A stretch of 25,073 nt of DNA from JAZKDW01 sp040387375 (GTDB taxonomy: Bacteria > Pseudomonadota > Gammaproteobacteria > Burkholderiales > Burkholderiaceae_D). A program made the translations under genes and the position numbers. Location of the stretch: NCBI GenBank assembly GCA_040387375.1, contig JAZKDW010000002.1:1-25073 (forward strand), read 5' to 3'. Numbering within the stretch: position 1 is the first letter of the stretch; every line of letters starts with the position of its first letter. The notes under the pieces are model-generated. The model was not told the origin of the DNA, did no database searches, and saw only the letters and a list, made by a program, of their open reading frames with translations. Positions 7,265 through 15,087 of the stretch are shown one piece after another.

Positions 7265-7762
7265 TTAAACGATAGCCTTCATAAATTCGAGCACTGCATC
7301 GACGTGCCCGGGCACTTTCACTCCACGCCATTCTTTCACCAATCTGCCTGAGCCGTCAATGACAAATGTGCAGCGATCGACGCCACGCACTTGTTTGCCG
7401 TACATGTTTTTCAGTTTCATCACCTGGAATTGATTGCAAACCGACTCGTCCGGGTCGGAAATCAGCTCGAACGGCATGGCCAGTTTTGCCTTGAAATTTT
7501 CATGCGAGCGCAGGCTGTCGCGACTGATGCCAAATATCTCGGTATTTGCATCCTGAAATTGTGGATATAACTCGCGAAACCGAATGCCTTCCGTCGTGCA
7601 GCCGGGCGTATTGTCCTTGGGGTAAAAGTACAGCACAATATTCTTGCCGCGGTAATCCGACAAGTTGAACGTTTTCTTGCTGGTCATCTCAGCGGAAAAA
7701 TCGGGCACGGTTTCATTCAGTGCAACGGGCGGACTCTCTACCACGGTGATCTCCTGATCCAT
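7265..7762 (-). CDS. bcp: Thioredoxin-dependent peroxiredoxin, Bcp/PrxQ type
   Basis: Thiol peroxidase that reduces hydrogen peroxide and organic or lipid hydroperoxides in the cytoplasm. The 165-residue product has the thioredoxin-like AhpC/TSA fold: VPDFSAEMTSKKTFNLSDYRGKN, then VLYFYPKDNTPGCTTEG with peroxidatic Cys55 in PxxxTxxC context. The EIFGISRDSLRSHENF and PFELISDPD stretches are typical of Bcp. Unlike E. coli Bcp there is no cysteine five residues after the peroxidatic one; position 60 is Ile. The other cysteines are Cys109 (ESVCNQF) and Cys131 (RCTFVID, where Ser or Thr is usual). One of these may resolve the sulfenic acid, or the enzyme may be 1-Cys. The ribosome binding site is weak. 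It is expressed away from the arn operon, whose last gene ends 94 bases upstream. Confidence 0.92.
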   Translation of the reverse strand: MDQEITVVESPPVALNETVPDFSAEMTSKKTFNLSDYRGKNIVLYFYPKDNTPGCTTEGIRFRELYPQFQDANTEIFGISRDSLRSHENFKAKLAMPFELISDPDESVCNQFQVMKLKNMYGKQVRGVDRCTFVIDGSGRLVKEWRGVKVPGHVDAVLEFMKAIV

Positions 7763-7856
7763 TGTTTGCTAACTCGCAGCGGACACCATCGACTGGAAAA
7801 TAACGATGGCGCAGCATGCGCAAAATTGTGATTACGTTAATCTGCGGCGCCGGCGG

Positions 7857-8801
7857 TCAGGCTGGCTGAACAATCAATTCACCGGACCGTCCCGGCAATT
7901 CTGCCCAGCTGACGGGATACACCGGCAGCGAATCATTTTTTATTTTCTGATAAAGATCAGCCATCGATGCCAGCACATATCCTTGCGCACGCCATCCAAT
8001 CAGCAATTGTTCCAAGATGGGGGCGAGTTTTTGTCCTTCAAGCTCTGCATGCAATGTGAATACATGATCGCGTGGTATTTCGGTCAAGCGCAGAATGGTG
8101 GCGGCAATATTTGACGGGTCGATGACAACACCGCCAATAGTCCGCCCCAACAATTCATCCAGGGTTGGCAGCGTTGTCGGCAACTGAATGCACGCCAGAT
8201 CCTTGCCGCCTGCGCTCAGCCGGTGCGGGCCTGCTGCCACCGGGTTCGCCAGTTGGCCGGCGTCGGCCAGCATCGCGCGGCCATCCGATGCGTAGGCGAT
8301 CTGGAATTGATCGAGCTGGCGGAACGCGTGTTCGTTCATTTGCCATCCCGCCGCACCATGGGTTTGCGGCGCCCGCCCGAAAATATCGGTAAAGCGGTCA
8401 AAGGCACACTGCATCAGCTTTTCAGTCCAGGCGGCGTCGCGCTGGCGCACGTTGTCCTGCCAGACGACGTGGTCCCAGGTATGGATGCCGCACTCAAATC
8501 CCGCATCCTGTGCCGCCCGCATATCGGCTGCGCAGTCCTTGCCGATATCCGGCGCCGGCAGCAGCACGCCATACATCAGCGTCTTCAGTCCGTAATGCTC
8601 GAGCACCGAGGTACGCGAAACCTTCTGAAAAAAACCGGGGCGAAAGGCGCGCCGCAGTGCCCAGCCGGTGTGGTCCGGGCCGAGCGAAAACAGGAAAGTG
8701 GCATGGGCTTGATGCCTTTGCAGCAGGCGTAGCAGGTTGGGCACGCCCTCGCGGGTGCCTCGATAGGTGTCGACGTCGATTTTCAGGGTCAGCAGCGGCA
8801 C
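7857..8801 (-). CDS. arnD: Ara4FN-phosphoundecaprenol deformylase ArnD
   Basis: Removes the formyl group from undecaprenyl-phosphate-linked 4-formamido-L-arabinose, making the pathway irreversible before transfer to lipid A. It acts at the cytoplasmic face of the inner membrane. The 314-residue protein is a polysaccharide-deacetylase-type (NodB fold) enzyme. It opens with LKIDVDTYRGTREGVPNLL, almost the same as the E. coli ArnD opening. The putative metal ligands are Asp9/Asp11 in IDVD and His107/His111 in HTWDH; AAGW and FTLHAELEG are further ArnD features. The start is GTG at 8801, four bases after the stop of the decarboxylase gene. It gives the N-terminus expected for ArnD, seven residues before the IDVD motif. 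It is the last gene of the arn operon. No clear T-tailed terminator follows; only the GC-rich palindrome CGGCGCCG lies near the end. Confidence 0.93.
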   Translation of the reverse strand: MPLLTLKIDVDTYRGTREGVPNLLRLLQRHQAHATFLFSLGPDHTGWALRRAFRPGFFQKVSRTSVLEHYGLKTLMYGVLLPAPDIGKDCAADMRAAQDAGFECGIHTWDHVVWQDNVRQRDAAWTEKLMQCAFDRFTDIFGRAPQTHGAAGWQMNEHAFRQLDQFQIAYASDGRAMLADAGQLANPVAAGPHRLSAGGKDLACIQLPTTLPTLDELLGRTIGGVVIDPSNIAATILRLTEIPRDHVFTLHAELEGQKLAPILEQLLIGWRAQGYVLASMADLYQKIKNDSLPVYPVSWAELPGRSGELIVQPA

Positions 8802-8805
8802 GAAA

Positions 8806-9858
8806 TCAATCCACCAGCGCCTTCGCTTCCGCTACCTGGCCGCGATAAGCATCAAAGATCTTGCGCAGGGTATCGGCCATGGAGGTGGTCGGATTCCAGT
8901 TCAGTTCTTCGCAGGTATTGGTGATTTTCGGTACGCGGTTCTGCACGTCCTGATACCCTTTGCCGTAGTACTCGGCAGAGGTGGTTTCGATCAGTTTGAC
9001 GTTTTTTGCGGCCTCGGCGTATTCGGGATATTCGGGGGCCAGGTCCAGCATCATGCGGGCAAGTTCGCGAATCGAATAGTTGTTGACCGGGTTACCGATA
9101 TTGTAGATCTTGCCGCTGGCGATGCCGTCCTTGTTGGCGATGATCTTGATCAGCGCATCGATGCCGTCGTCGATATAAGTGAAGGCGCGTTTTTGCTGAC
9201 CGCCATCGACCAGGGAGATATTTTCACCGCGCACGATATGGCCGAAGAATTGCGTCACGACGCGTGAGCTGCCTTCCTTCGCTGTGTGGATGGAGTCGAG
9301 TCCGGCGCCTATCCAGTTGAAGGGACGGAACAGCGTAAAGTTCAGGCCTTCCATGCCATAACCCCAGATCACGCGATCCATCAGCTGCTTGGCACACGAA
9401 TAAATCCAGCGCGGCTTGTTGATCGGACCGCAGATCAGCTCCGATTGCTCCGGATCGAACTCTTCATCGTGGCACATTCCATAAACCTCGGACGTGGACG
9501 GGAACACCAGGTGTTTGCCATATTTGGCGGCGGAACGCACGATAGGCAGGTTGGCTTCAAAGTCCAGTTCGAATACCCGCAGCGGCTGCTTGACGTAGGT
9601 CGATGGCGTCGCGATCGCTACCAGCGGCAGGATCACGTCGCATTTCTTGACGTGGTACTCAACCCATTCGCGGTTGATCGTAATGTCGCCCTCGAAGAAA
9701 TGCATGCGCGATTTGTACTCTGGATTGTCCAGCAAATCGGTGATCCGGTCCGTCATCATGTCCATCCCATAGACATGCCAGTCGGTGGTCTCGAGGATGC
9801 GCTTTGACAGATGGTGCCCAATGAAGCCGTTGACACCGAGGATAAGGACTTTTTTCAT
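8806..9858 (-). CDS. arnA: UDP-glucuronate decarboxylase (ArnA C-terminal half)
   Basis: Oxidatively decarboxylates UDP-glucuronate to UDP-4-keto-pentose (UDP-Ara4O), the first committed step of Ara4N synthesis. The 350-residue, NAD-dependent short-chain dehydrogenase corresponds to the C-terminal half of E. coli ArnA (660 residues, bifunctional). The Rossmann motif GVNGFIG is at 8-14. The catalytic residues align by a constant offset of 310 to E. coli: Ser123/Glu124 in STSEVYG (Ser433/Glu434), Tyr153 and Lys157 in YSCAK (Tyr463/Lys467). Arg308 in NRVP corresponds to Arg619, within one residue. The gene therefore looks fully functional as a stand-alone protein. The ATG is 48 bases after the formyltransferase stop, with only a weak AAAGAA-type site. 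Some databases call such proteins bifunctional ArnA by transfer; this one has no formyltransferase domain. Confidence 0.93.
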   Translation of the reverse strand: MKKVLILGVNGFIGHHLSKRILETTDWHVYGMDMMTDRITDLLDNPEYKSRMHFFEGDITINREWVEYHVKKCDVILPLVAIATPSTYVKQPLRVFELDFEANLPIVRSAAKYGKHLVFPSTSEVYGMCHDEEFDPEQSELICGPINKPRWIYSCAKQLMDRVIWGYGMEGLNFTLFRPFNWIGAGLDSIHTAKEGSSRVVTQFFGHIVRGENISLVDGGQQKRAFTYIDDGIDALIKIIANKDGIASGKIYNIGNPVNNYSIRELARMMLDLAPEYPEYAEAAKNVKLIETTSAEYYGKGYQDVQNRVPKITNTCEELNWNPTTSMADTLRKIFDAYRGQVAEAKALVD

Positions 9859-9906
9859 TTTTCACATTCTTTATTGATGTTCTCATTCCGCGGGAACCGC
9901 ATGAAC

Positions 9907-10854
9907 TCAAACGCTTGAAATTCCGGCTGGCATGCTGGCTTGGATACGGGATGACACGGCCAGGATCTGCTGCAACTCCGCCGGCGACACGGGTTTTCCA
10001 TCCGCCGCCAGTAATTGATGAATCAAAATTGAGCGCTGGTCGCCGCACACGCCGACCATGCGATTATCCACTACCGCCAAGCCTTGCCGCAAATCCGGGC
10101 TGGACAAATTTGACAAACGCGCGGCGCCGATCACAAAAGTGTTGTTGCCAACGGTGGTCCAGGCGCCAGGATAGGGCGGGGCGACCGCGCGGTGCAGATT
10201 GTAGACATGTTGCGCCGGCTGTGACCAGTCAATACGCCCATCTTCCGGTTTGCGGCCGCCGAAATAGCTGCCCTTCGATAAGTCGTTCGGCAGCGTTGGC
10301 GTCCGTCCCGCCAGCATCGCGGGCAGCACGTCCCAGAGCGTTTTTTCCGCCGCCACCACGACTTTGCCAAATACTTCAAACGCCGTGTCATCCGGCAGGA
10401 TCGGCACCGATGTCTGTGCGACGATCGCTCCCGCATCGGGTCTGGCAGTCATTTCGTGCAGGCTTGCGCCTGTTTCAGTCTCGCCGTGCAGCACTGCCCA
10501 ATTGATCGGGACCCGGCCGCGGTACCTGGGCAGCAGCGAGCCATGCATGTTGTATGCGCCTTGTCTGGCAACTGCCAGCAATTCCACCGATAACATGTGG
10601 CGGTAGTAAAAACTGAAGATCACATCCGGCTGCGCGGCTTTTACCTGCGCCAGCAATTCCGGGACTTTCGGGTCAGCAGGTGTTACATGCGGGATGCCAT
10701 GTTCCTCGCACAAGGCGGCGACGGATTCAAACCAGATCGTTTCGGCCGGGTTGTCTTCATGCGTGACGACCAGTGCGACATCGATGCCGCGCGCCAGCAG
10801 CACCTTGAGGCAGCGTACGCCGACGTTATGGTAGGCGAATACGACAGCGCGCAT
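9907..10854 (-). CDS. arnA: UDP-Ara4N formyltransferase (ArnA N-terminal half)
   Basis: Transfers a formyl group from N10-formyltetrahydrofolate to UDP-Ara4N, giving UDP-Ara4FN, the substrate of ArnC. The 315-residue, methionyl-tRNA formyltransferase-like protein matches the N-terminal half of E. coli ArnA. The catalytic triad falls on identical numbers: Asn102 and His104 in NMHGSLLPRYRGR, and Asp140 in ARPDAG. The N-terminal domain is about residues 1-200. The smaller C-terminal OB-like domain contains GRIDWSQPAQHVYNLHRAV and ends near residue 300. A short divergent tail replaces the linker to the dehydrogenase half. The ATG overlaps the arnC stop by one base (TGATG at 10856-10852), indicating translational coupling. 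The decarboxylase half follows 48 bases downstream in the same operon, in the same order as the two domains of fused ArnA. Confidence 0.93.
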   Translation of the reverse strand: MRAVVFAYHNVGVRCLKVLLARGIDVALVVTHEDNPAETIWFESVAALCEEHGIPHVTPADPKVPELLAQVKAAQPDVIFSFYYRHMLSVELLAVARQGAYNMHGSLLPRYRGRVPINWAVLHGETETGASLHEMTARPDAGAIVAQTSVPILPDDTAFEVFGKVVVAAEKTLWDVLPAMLAGRTPTLPNDLSKGSYFGGRKPEDGRIDWSQPAQHVYNLHRAVAPPYPGAWTTVGNNTFVIGAARLSNLSSPDLRQGLAVVDNRMVGVCGDQRSILIHQLLAADGKPVSPAELQQILAVSSRIQASMPAGISSV

Positions 10855-11843
10855 CAGTGCGTGCTTTCCAGCGTCTGCTGCGCGGCCGGTACGGGCAGGG
10901 CTGGCGAATCGACCGGCTGCTCGAGCACGGCATGCACGACATAACGCGGCCTGCCGCGCACCTGCTGATAAATCCGGCCCACATATTCACCCAGCAGGCC
11001 AATACCGAACAGGATCACTCCCATCATGAAAAAGCTGATGGCAAACAAGGTAAACACACCCTCGACCTCGGCGCCCATCACAAAACGCCGCACCAGCAGC
11101 AGCACGAACAGGCCGGCGGACAAAAACGACAATCCGATGCCGAGCATCGAAAAGAATTGCAGGGGCATCAGCGAAAATCCGGTCACCAGGTCGAAATTCA
11201 GGCGGATCAGGCTGTAGAGCGAATACTTCGATTCACCGGCCGAACGTTCTTCATGCCCAACCATGATTTCGGTCGGCTTGCGGGCAAACGTGTAGGCCAG
11301 CGCCGGTACGAAGGTGTTGACCTCGTTGCACTGGTTGATGAGGTCGATTACATTGCGGCCGTATGCGCGCAGCATGTTGCCCTGATCGGTCATCTTGATG
11401 TGGGTGATCCGCTCGCGCAGAAAGTTCATCAGGCGTGACGCCTGCGTACGCCATGCGGAATCCTGCCGCTCGCGGCGGATCGAACCGACATAGTCATAAC
11501 CTTCCTTCACCTTGGCCACCAGGTTGCCGATTTCTTCAGGCGGATTTTGCAGGTCGGCATCAAGAGTGATGATGATCTCGCCACGGGTCACTTCAAAGCC
11601 GGCCAAAATCGCCATGTGCTGACCGAAATTGCCGTTGAAAAGCACGACCCGCGTGACGTCTGGACGCAACCGGTACTGGTCGGCCAGGATGAGAGCGGAG
11701 CGGTCGCGGCTGCCATCGTTGACAAACACGACTTCATAAGTGAGGCCCAGCGCGTCGAGGGCTGGGTACAGCCGCGCGAACAGCTTGGCAAGGCCAGCCT
11801 CTTCGTTAAATACAGGAATGACGATGGAAAGTTCTGGTTTCAT
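10854..11843 (-). CDS. arnC: Undecaprenyl-phosphate Ara4FN transferase ArnC
   Basis: Inner-membrane family 2 glycosyltransferase that moves 4-formamido-L-arabinose from UDP to undecaprenyl phosphate. The GT-A domain starts with PELSIVIPVFNEEAGL. It has VNDGSRDRS near 41-49 and the nucleotide/metal-binding DAD motif at 95-97 in LDADLQNPPEEI. Two strongly hydrophobic C-terminal helices (around SMLGIGLSFLSAGLFVLLL and FFMMGVILFGIGLLGEYVG) anchor it in the membrane. The length of 329 residues fits the family (E. coli 322). The frame extends to a TTG at 11846, but the ATG at 11843 overlaps the arnB stop as TGATG, giving one shared base. This is the same junction style as the downstream arnC/arnA junction, so the ATG was chosen. 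Confidence 0.93.
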   Translation of the reverse strand: MKPELSIVIPVFNEEAGLAKLFARLYPALDALGLTYEVVFVNDGSRDRSALILADQYRLRPDVTRVVLFNGNFGQHMAILAGFEVTRGEIIITLDADLQNPPEEIGNLVAKVKEGYDYVGSIRRERQDSAWRTQASRLMNFLRERITHIKMTDQGNMLRAYGRNVIDLINQCNEVNTFVPALAYTFARKPTEIMVGHEERSAGESKYSLYSLIRLNFDLVTGFSLMPLQFFSMLGIGLSFLSAGLFVLLLVRRFVMGAEVEGVFTLFAISFFMMGVILFGIGLLGEYVGRIYQQVRGRPRYVVHAVLEQPVDSPALPVPAAQQTLESTH

Positions 11844-12979
11844 CAAGAATCGGAATTTTGGAGAAGAACGGATTTTACCGCGCTGACAGCCCGTTCGACG
11901 TCGCTTTCCGTCATCGTGTAAAACAGCGGCAGGGTCACAATCTGCCGTCCGACACGTTCCGCAACGGGAAACATTCCTTCCCTGAAGCCACGGGCGCGGT
12001 ACAGGCTGAACAGATGGATCGGTGCGTAGTGATAACCGATGCCTATGTTTTTTTGCAACATTCTTGCCATGAAATCGGCGCGGGTAATCCGCTCCGGCAG
12101 CACGATCTGGAACATGTGGCTATTGCCGTCTTCGAAATTCTGGAGCGGCAACTGGGCGCCGGACAGTGTTTCGAAATCCGCCCCGAATGTAGCATGATAA
12201 TGTTTTGCCAATGTGCGGCGGCGGGCGGTAATCGCATCAATGTTGGCAAATTGCCCCAGGCCGATGGTGGCGGCGATGTCGGTCATGTTGAATTTTCCGC
12301 CCAACAGGTCGACGTCGATGCCGTCCAGGCCGCTGCGGGTGACACCTTGCAAGCGGTATTTTTCCGCCAGCTTCGCTTCTTCCGCATTGTTCAGCACCAG
12401 GCAGCCGCCTTCCGCCGTCGTGATGTTCTTGTTGGCCTGGAAACTGAACGAGACCAGGTCGCCGAAGCTGCCGATGCGCTTGCCTTTCCAGCTGGAATCG
12501 ATCGCCTGCGCCGCATCCTCGATCACCCGCAGATTGTGCTTGCCGGCGATGGTGTACAGCCTGTCCATGTCGACCGGCAGACCCGACAGGTAGACCGGGA
12601 TGATCGCCCTGGTGCGCGGCGTGATCGCGGCTTCCATCTTATCGAGGTCGATGTTGCGGGTGATCGGGTCGATATCCGCAAACACTGGGGTCGCACCGAC
12701 TTCGAGGATCACGCTGGCGGTGGCGACCCAGGAAATCGGCGTGGTAATGACTTCATCGCCGGGGCCGATGCCAGCAATGCGCAAGGCGATTTCCATGGTG
12801 CAGGTGCCGGAATTGAAGGTGCGTACCGGGCGGCCGCCGAAATACTCGGACAACATCGTTTCGAACGCCAATACCTTCGGTCCGGTCGTGATCCAGCCGG
12901 AGCGCAGCACGTCGGCGACGGCGGCAATGGTTGTGTCATCAATGGTCGGTTTTGAAAAAGGTAAGAAAGGCTGGCTCAT
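11843..12979 (-). CDS. arnB: UDP-Ara4O aminotransferase ArnB
   Basis: PLP-dependent DegT/DnrJ/EryC1-type enzyme that transfers an amino group from glutamate to UDP-4-keto-arabinose, giving UDP-Ara4N. The product is 378 residues, near the 379-385 of enterobacterial ArnB. It starts with PFLPFSKPTIDDTTIAAV. It has RVIEDAAQAI, with Asp155 and Gln158 facing the cofactor, and the Schiff-base Lys184 in SFQANKNITTAEGG. The frame is open upstream to 13201, but that extension lies under the arnE-like gene in another frame and has no family character. The ATG at 12979, with AGGA about 9 bases upstream, gives the conserved N-terminus. It lies 55 bases downstream of the arnE-like gene, across a run of eight G/C pairs. 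Its stop overlaps the arnC start. Confidence 0.94.
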   Translation of the reverse strand: MSQPFLPFSKPTIDDTTIAAVADVLRSGWITTGPKVLAFETMLSEYFGGRPVRTFNSGTCTMEIALRIAGIGPGDEVITTPISWVATASVILEVGATPVFADIDPITRNIDLDKMEAAITPRTRAIIPVYLSGLPVDMDRLYTIAGKHNLRVIEDAAQAIDSSWKGKRIGSFGDLVSFSFQANKNITTAEGGCLVLNNAEEAKLAEKYRLQGVTRSGLDGIDVDLLGGKFNMTDIAATIGLGQFANIDAITARRRTLAKHYHATFGADFETLSGAQLPLQNFEDGNSHMFQIVLPERITRADFMARMLQKNIGIGYHYAPIHLFSLYRARGFREGMFPVAERVGRQIVTLPLFYTMTESDVERAVSAVKSVLLQNSDS

Positions 12980-12996
12980 GGACTCGATCCTGCGTT

Positions 12997-13004
12997 GGGG
13001 GGGG
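12997..13004. repeat. Homopolymer of eight G (plus strand) in the arnB leader
   Basis: Eight consecutive G on the plus strand (C8 on the coding strand) lie 18-25 bases upstream of the arnB start codon, between arnE-like and arnB. Tracts of this length can vary by slippage. It is outside any coding frame and upstream of the ribosome binding site, so any effect would be on message structure rather than on reading frame. Confidence 0.6.
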
Positions 13005-13034
13005 ACGGGAATGGATGTTGGCCACGGGGCCTGT

Positions 13035-13406
13035 TCAGCTGCGGGCCAGCAGGGCGACGCCGACAATAATGACGCCGATCGCCAGTATCCTCTGGGTTGA
13101 CACGATCTCGCCCAGGAAATACCACGCGCCGAACGCATTGATGATGTAACCGAGCGACAGCAGCGGATAGGCAATCGTGACGTCGACGCGCGACAAGCCA
13201 ATAATCCAGACGATCAGCGACACGACATAACAGGCCAGGCCAGCCAGGATCGGCAGCTGTGTCGCCAGCTTGACGCCGGTCGCGAACCAGGTTTCCATCG
13301 TCAGATGAATCGCGCCCACCGCATTGGTGCCGGCCTTGAGAAACAATTGGGCAAGCGCGTTGAGGATAATGCCGGTAAAGATAAATCCGAATGTGGTCAG
13401 GTTCAT
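13035..13406 (-). CDS. Small EamA/SMR-type transporter, probable ArnE flippase subunit
   Basis: A 123-residue protein with four predicted membrane helices at about 4-24, 53-71, 77-98 and 105-122. It belongs to the DMT/EamA superfamily, in the small-multidrug-resistance-like size class. ALAQLFLKAG in helix 1 and AYPLLSLGYIINAFGAWYFLGE in helix 3 are typical of ArnE/ArnF-like proteins. In E. coli, ArnE and ArnF together are proposed to flip Ara4N-phosphoundecaprenol to the periplasmic side. Position inside the arn operon (10 bases after arnT, 55 before arnB) supports the same role. Only one such gene is present, so it may act as a homodimer or pair with a subunit encoded elsewhere. A generic small drug exporter is possible but less likely in this setting. 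The upstream sequence lacks a clear ribosome binding site, suggesting translation linked to arnT. Confidence 0.8.
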   Translation of the reverse strand: MNLTTFGFIFTGIILNALAQLFLKAGTNAVGAIHLTMETWFATGVKLATQLPILAGLACYVVSLIVWIIGLSRVDVTIAYPLLSLGYIINAFGAWYFLGEIVSTQRILAIGVIIVGVALLARS

Positions 13407-13416
13407 CGGGTGGTTT

Positions 13417-15087
13417 TTATTTTTTGAGGTCGTTGGTGACGATCACGCGGCGAGGATCCTGCGCAATCACACGCATCGGCACGCCATTTTTTTGAAACTG
13501 GGCGAAGATGTTGACGCTCAGGATGGCGAGGTCTTTTTTGCCGGCTGCATGGTTCGCTGTCCATCTGGATACAAAAGCATCATACGTCGGTATCCACAGT
13601 TGCGGCTCCTGTTGCAGGCCGAATTCCATTTCATCCGCATGCTCGACGAGGGTCATGGTCCGGCCGAGGTAGTAGGGCAGGGCCTGCTCGTAACGTCCGA
13701 CCGAATAAACTTGCGTCGACGGCGACAGTTCGGCCTGGATTGCCGGCACATGCAGGATTCCCGCCGAATAGCGGCCCAGCGGATCGTGGCCCAGCAGCAG
13801 CATCTGGCCGCCGATGAAGCCGCTGAACGCCAGCACCAGAATTGCCCACTCGCGCTGGCGGCGCGCCAGTCCGATTGCCAGCAGGCTGCCGGCCAGCGCG
13901 ACCAGCGCAGCGGCGCCGATCCACCAGGCGTATGCCTGATACAAGGGTAATTCATATGCGTTGTCCGCCATTCCCGGAACGCGCGACACGCAAGCCAGCC
14001 CGACCGCGCTGACGAGCGCCAGCAGTCCGGCCGACAGGCGCAGCGCATTGTGCGACGCTTTCTCCAGGTGGCAGGCGATCAGCAGCGCCAGCGCCGGGAA
14101 GATCGGCAGGATATACGACGGCAGCTTCGAGCCTGACATGCTGAAGAAGACAAAAATGAAAACCGACCAGACCAGCAGCAATTTTTTCGGTTGAAAACCT
14201 TGTGCCGCCCGCGGTTCATCGCGGCGGCCGCCCCACAGGCTTTGCCCCAGGATGCCCAGCCAGGGGAAGATGCCCAGCACAAGGATCGGGAAAAAGTAGT
14301 GCCACGGCCCGACGCGGTGATGAATCTTGCTGGTGAAGCGCTGAAAATGCTCGTGGATGAAGAAAAAATGGGCAAACTCGGGATTCTGCATCGACACCAG
14401 CACAAACCAGGGTGTCGTGATCGCAAAAAAGACCAGCATGCCGAGGCCGGCGTGCAAGCGTTTCCAGAGCGCCCAGTCGCGCGCCACCAGCGTGTACAGC
14501 ACCAGTACCGCACCCGGCAGCACCACGCCGATCAGGCCTTTGGACATGACCGCCAGCGCCATGCCGGCCCAGCACGCCAGCATCCAGTTGCGGCGTTCCT
14601 GCACATCCACGTCATGGCGCTGCGCCAGCAGCAATGCGCACAGCGCCAGGGTCATCATCGCCGCCAGTCCCATGTCCAGCGAATTGAGGTGTCCCATCGC
14701 CGCCCAGAAAAAACTGGAACCGAGCACCAGCGCGGCCGTGAAGCCGACCCGCGCATTAAATACCTTGCGCCCCGCATGCGCGACCAGCGCGACGCCCAGC
14801 AAACCGCACAATCCGGTCCACAGCCGCGCCTGCCATTCGCCGAGTCCAAAAAATTTGAAGGTCAGCGCATTCATCCAGTTTTGCAGCGGCGGCTTTTCAA
14901 AATACTTGATGCCGTTCAGCCGCGGTGTGATCCAGTCGTTGGTGGTGACCATTTCGCGCGCCATTTCGGCATAGCGGGCCTCGTCGGTCGGCACCAGGAT
15001 GCGGGCGCCAAGGCCGTAGAACCATACCGTCAGGAAAACCACGAGCAGTCCCCATACCAGGGGTTTGGATTTATGCAGATCGGTCAT
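13417..15087 (-). CDS. arnT: Lipid A Ara4N transferase ArnT (PMT/GT39-like family)
   Basis: Integral inner-membrane glycosyltransferase that moves Ara4N from undecaprenyl phosphate onto lipid A phosphates at the periplasmic face. This lowers negative charge and gives resistance to polymyxin and cationic peptides. The 556-residue protein (E. coli 550) has about a dozen hydrophobic helices. The first periplasmic loop contains VPTDEARYAEMAREM, with the acidic pair typical of this family. Next comes KYFEKPPLQNWMNAL, a hallmark of ArnT. The C-terminal 110 residues form the soluble periplasmic part. The frame extends upstream to 15168, but that stretch lies inside the preceding gene. The ATG at 15087 overlaps that gene's stop as ATGA (15087-15084) and has AAAGG five bases before it. 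It is the second gene of the operon. Confidence 0.92.
   Translation of the reverse strand: MTDLHKSKPLVWGLLVVFLTVWFYGLGARILVPTDEARYAEMAREMVTTNDWITPRLNGIKYFEKPPLQNWMNALTFKFFGLGEWQARLWTGLCGLLGVALVAHAGRKVFNARVGFTAALVLGSSFFWAAMGHLNSLDMGLAAMMTLALCALLLAQRHDVDVQERRNWMLACWAGMALAVMSKGLIGVVLPGAVLVLYTLVARDWALWKRLHAGLGMLVFFAITTPWFVLVSMQNPEFAHFFFIHEHFQRFTSKIHHRVGPWHYFFPILVLGIFPWLGILGQSLWGGRRDEPRAAQGFQPKKLLLVWSVFIFVFFSMSGSKLPSYILPIFPALALLIACHLEKASHNALRLSAGLLALVSAVGLACVSRVPGMADNAYELPLYQAYAWWIGAAALVALAGSLLAIGLARRQREWAILVLAFSGFIGGQMLLLGHDPLGRYSAGILHVPAIQAELSPSTQVYSVGRYEQALPYYLGRTMTLVEHADEMEFGLQQEPQLWIPTYDAFVSRWTANHAAGKKDLAILSVNIFAQFQKNGVPMRVIAQDPRRVIVTNDLKK

Noticed and set aside
12980..13201. Extended N-terminus of ArnB beginning at 13201
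   Set aside because: It lies under the arnE-like gene, is Arg/Ser/Cys-rich, and disagrees with the family N-terminus that begins at 12979.
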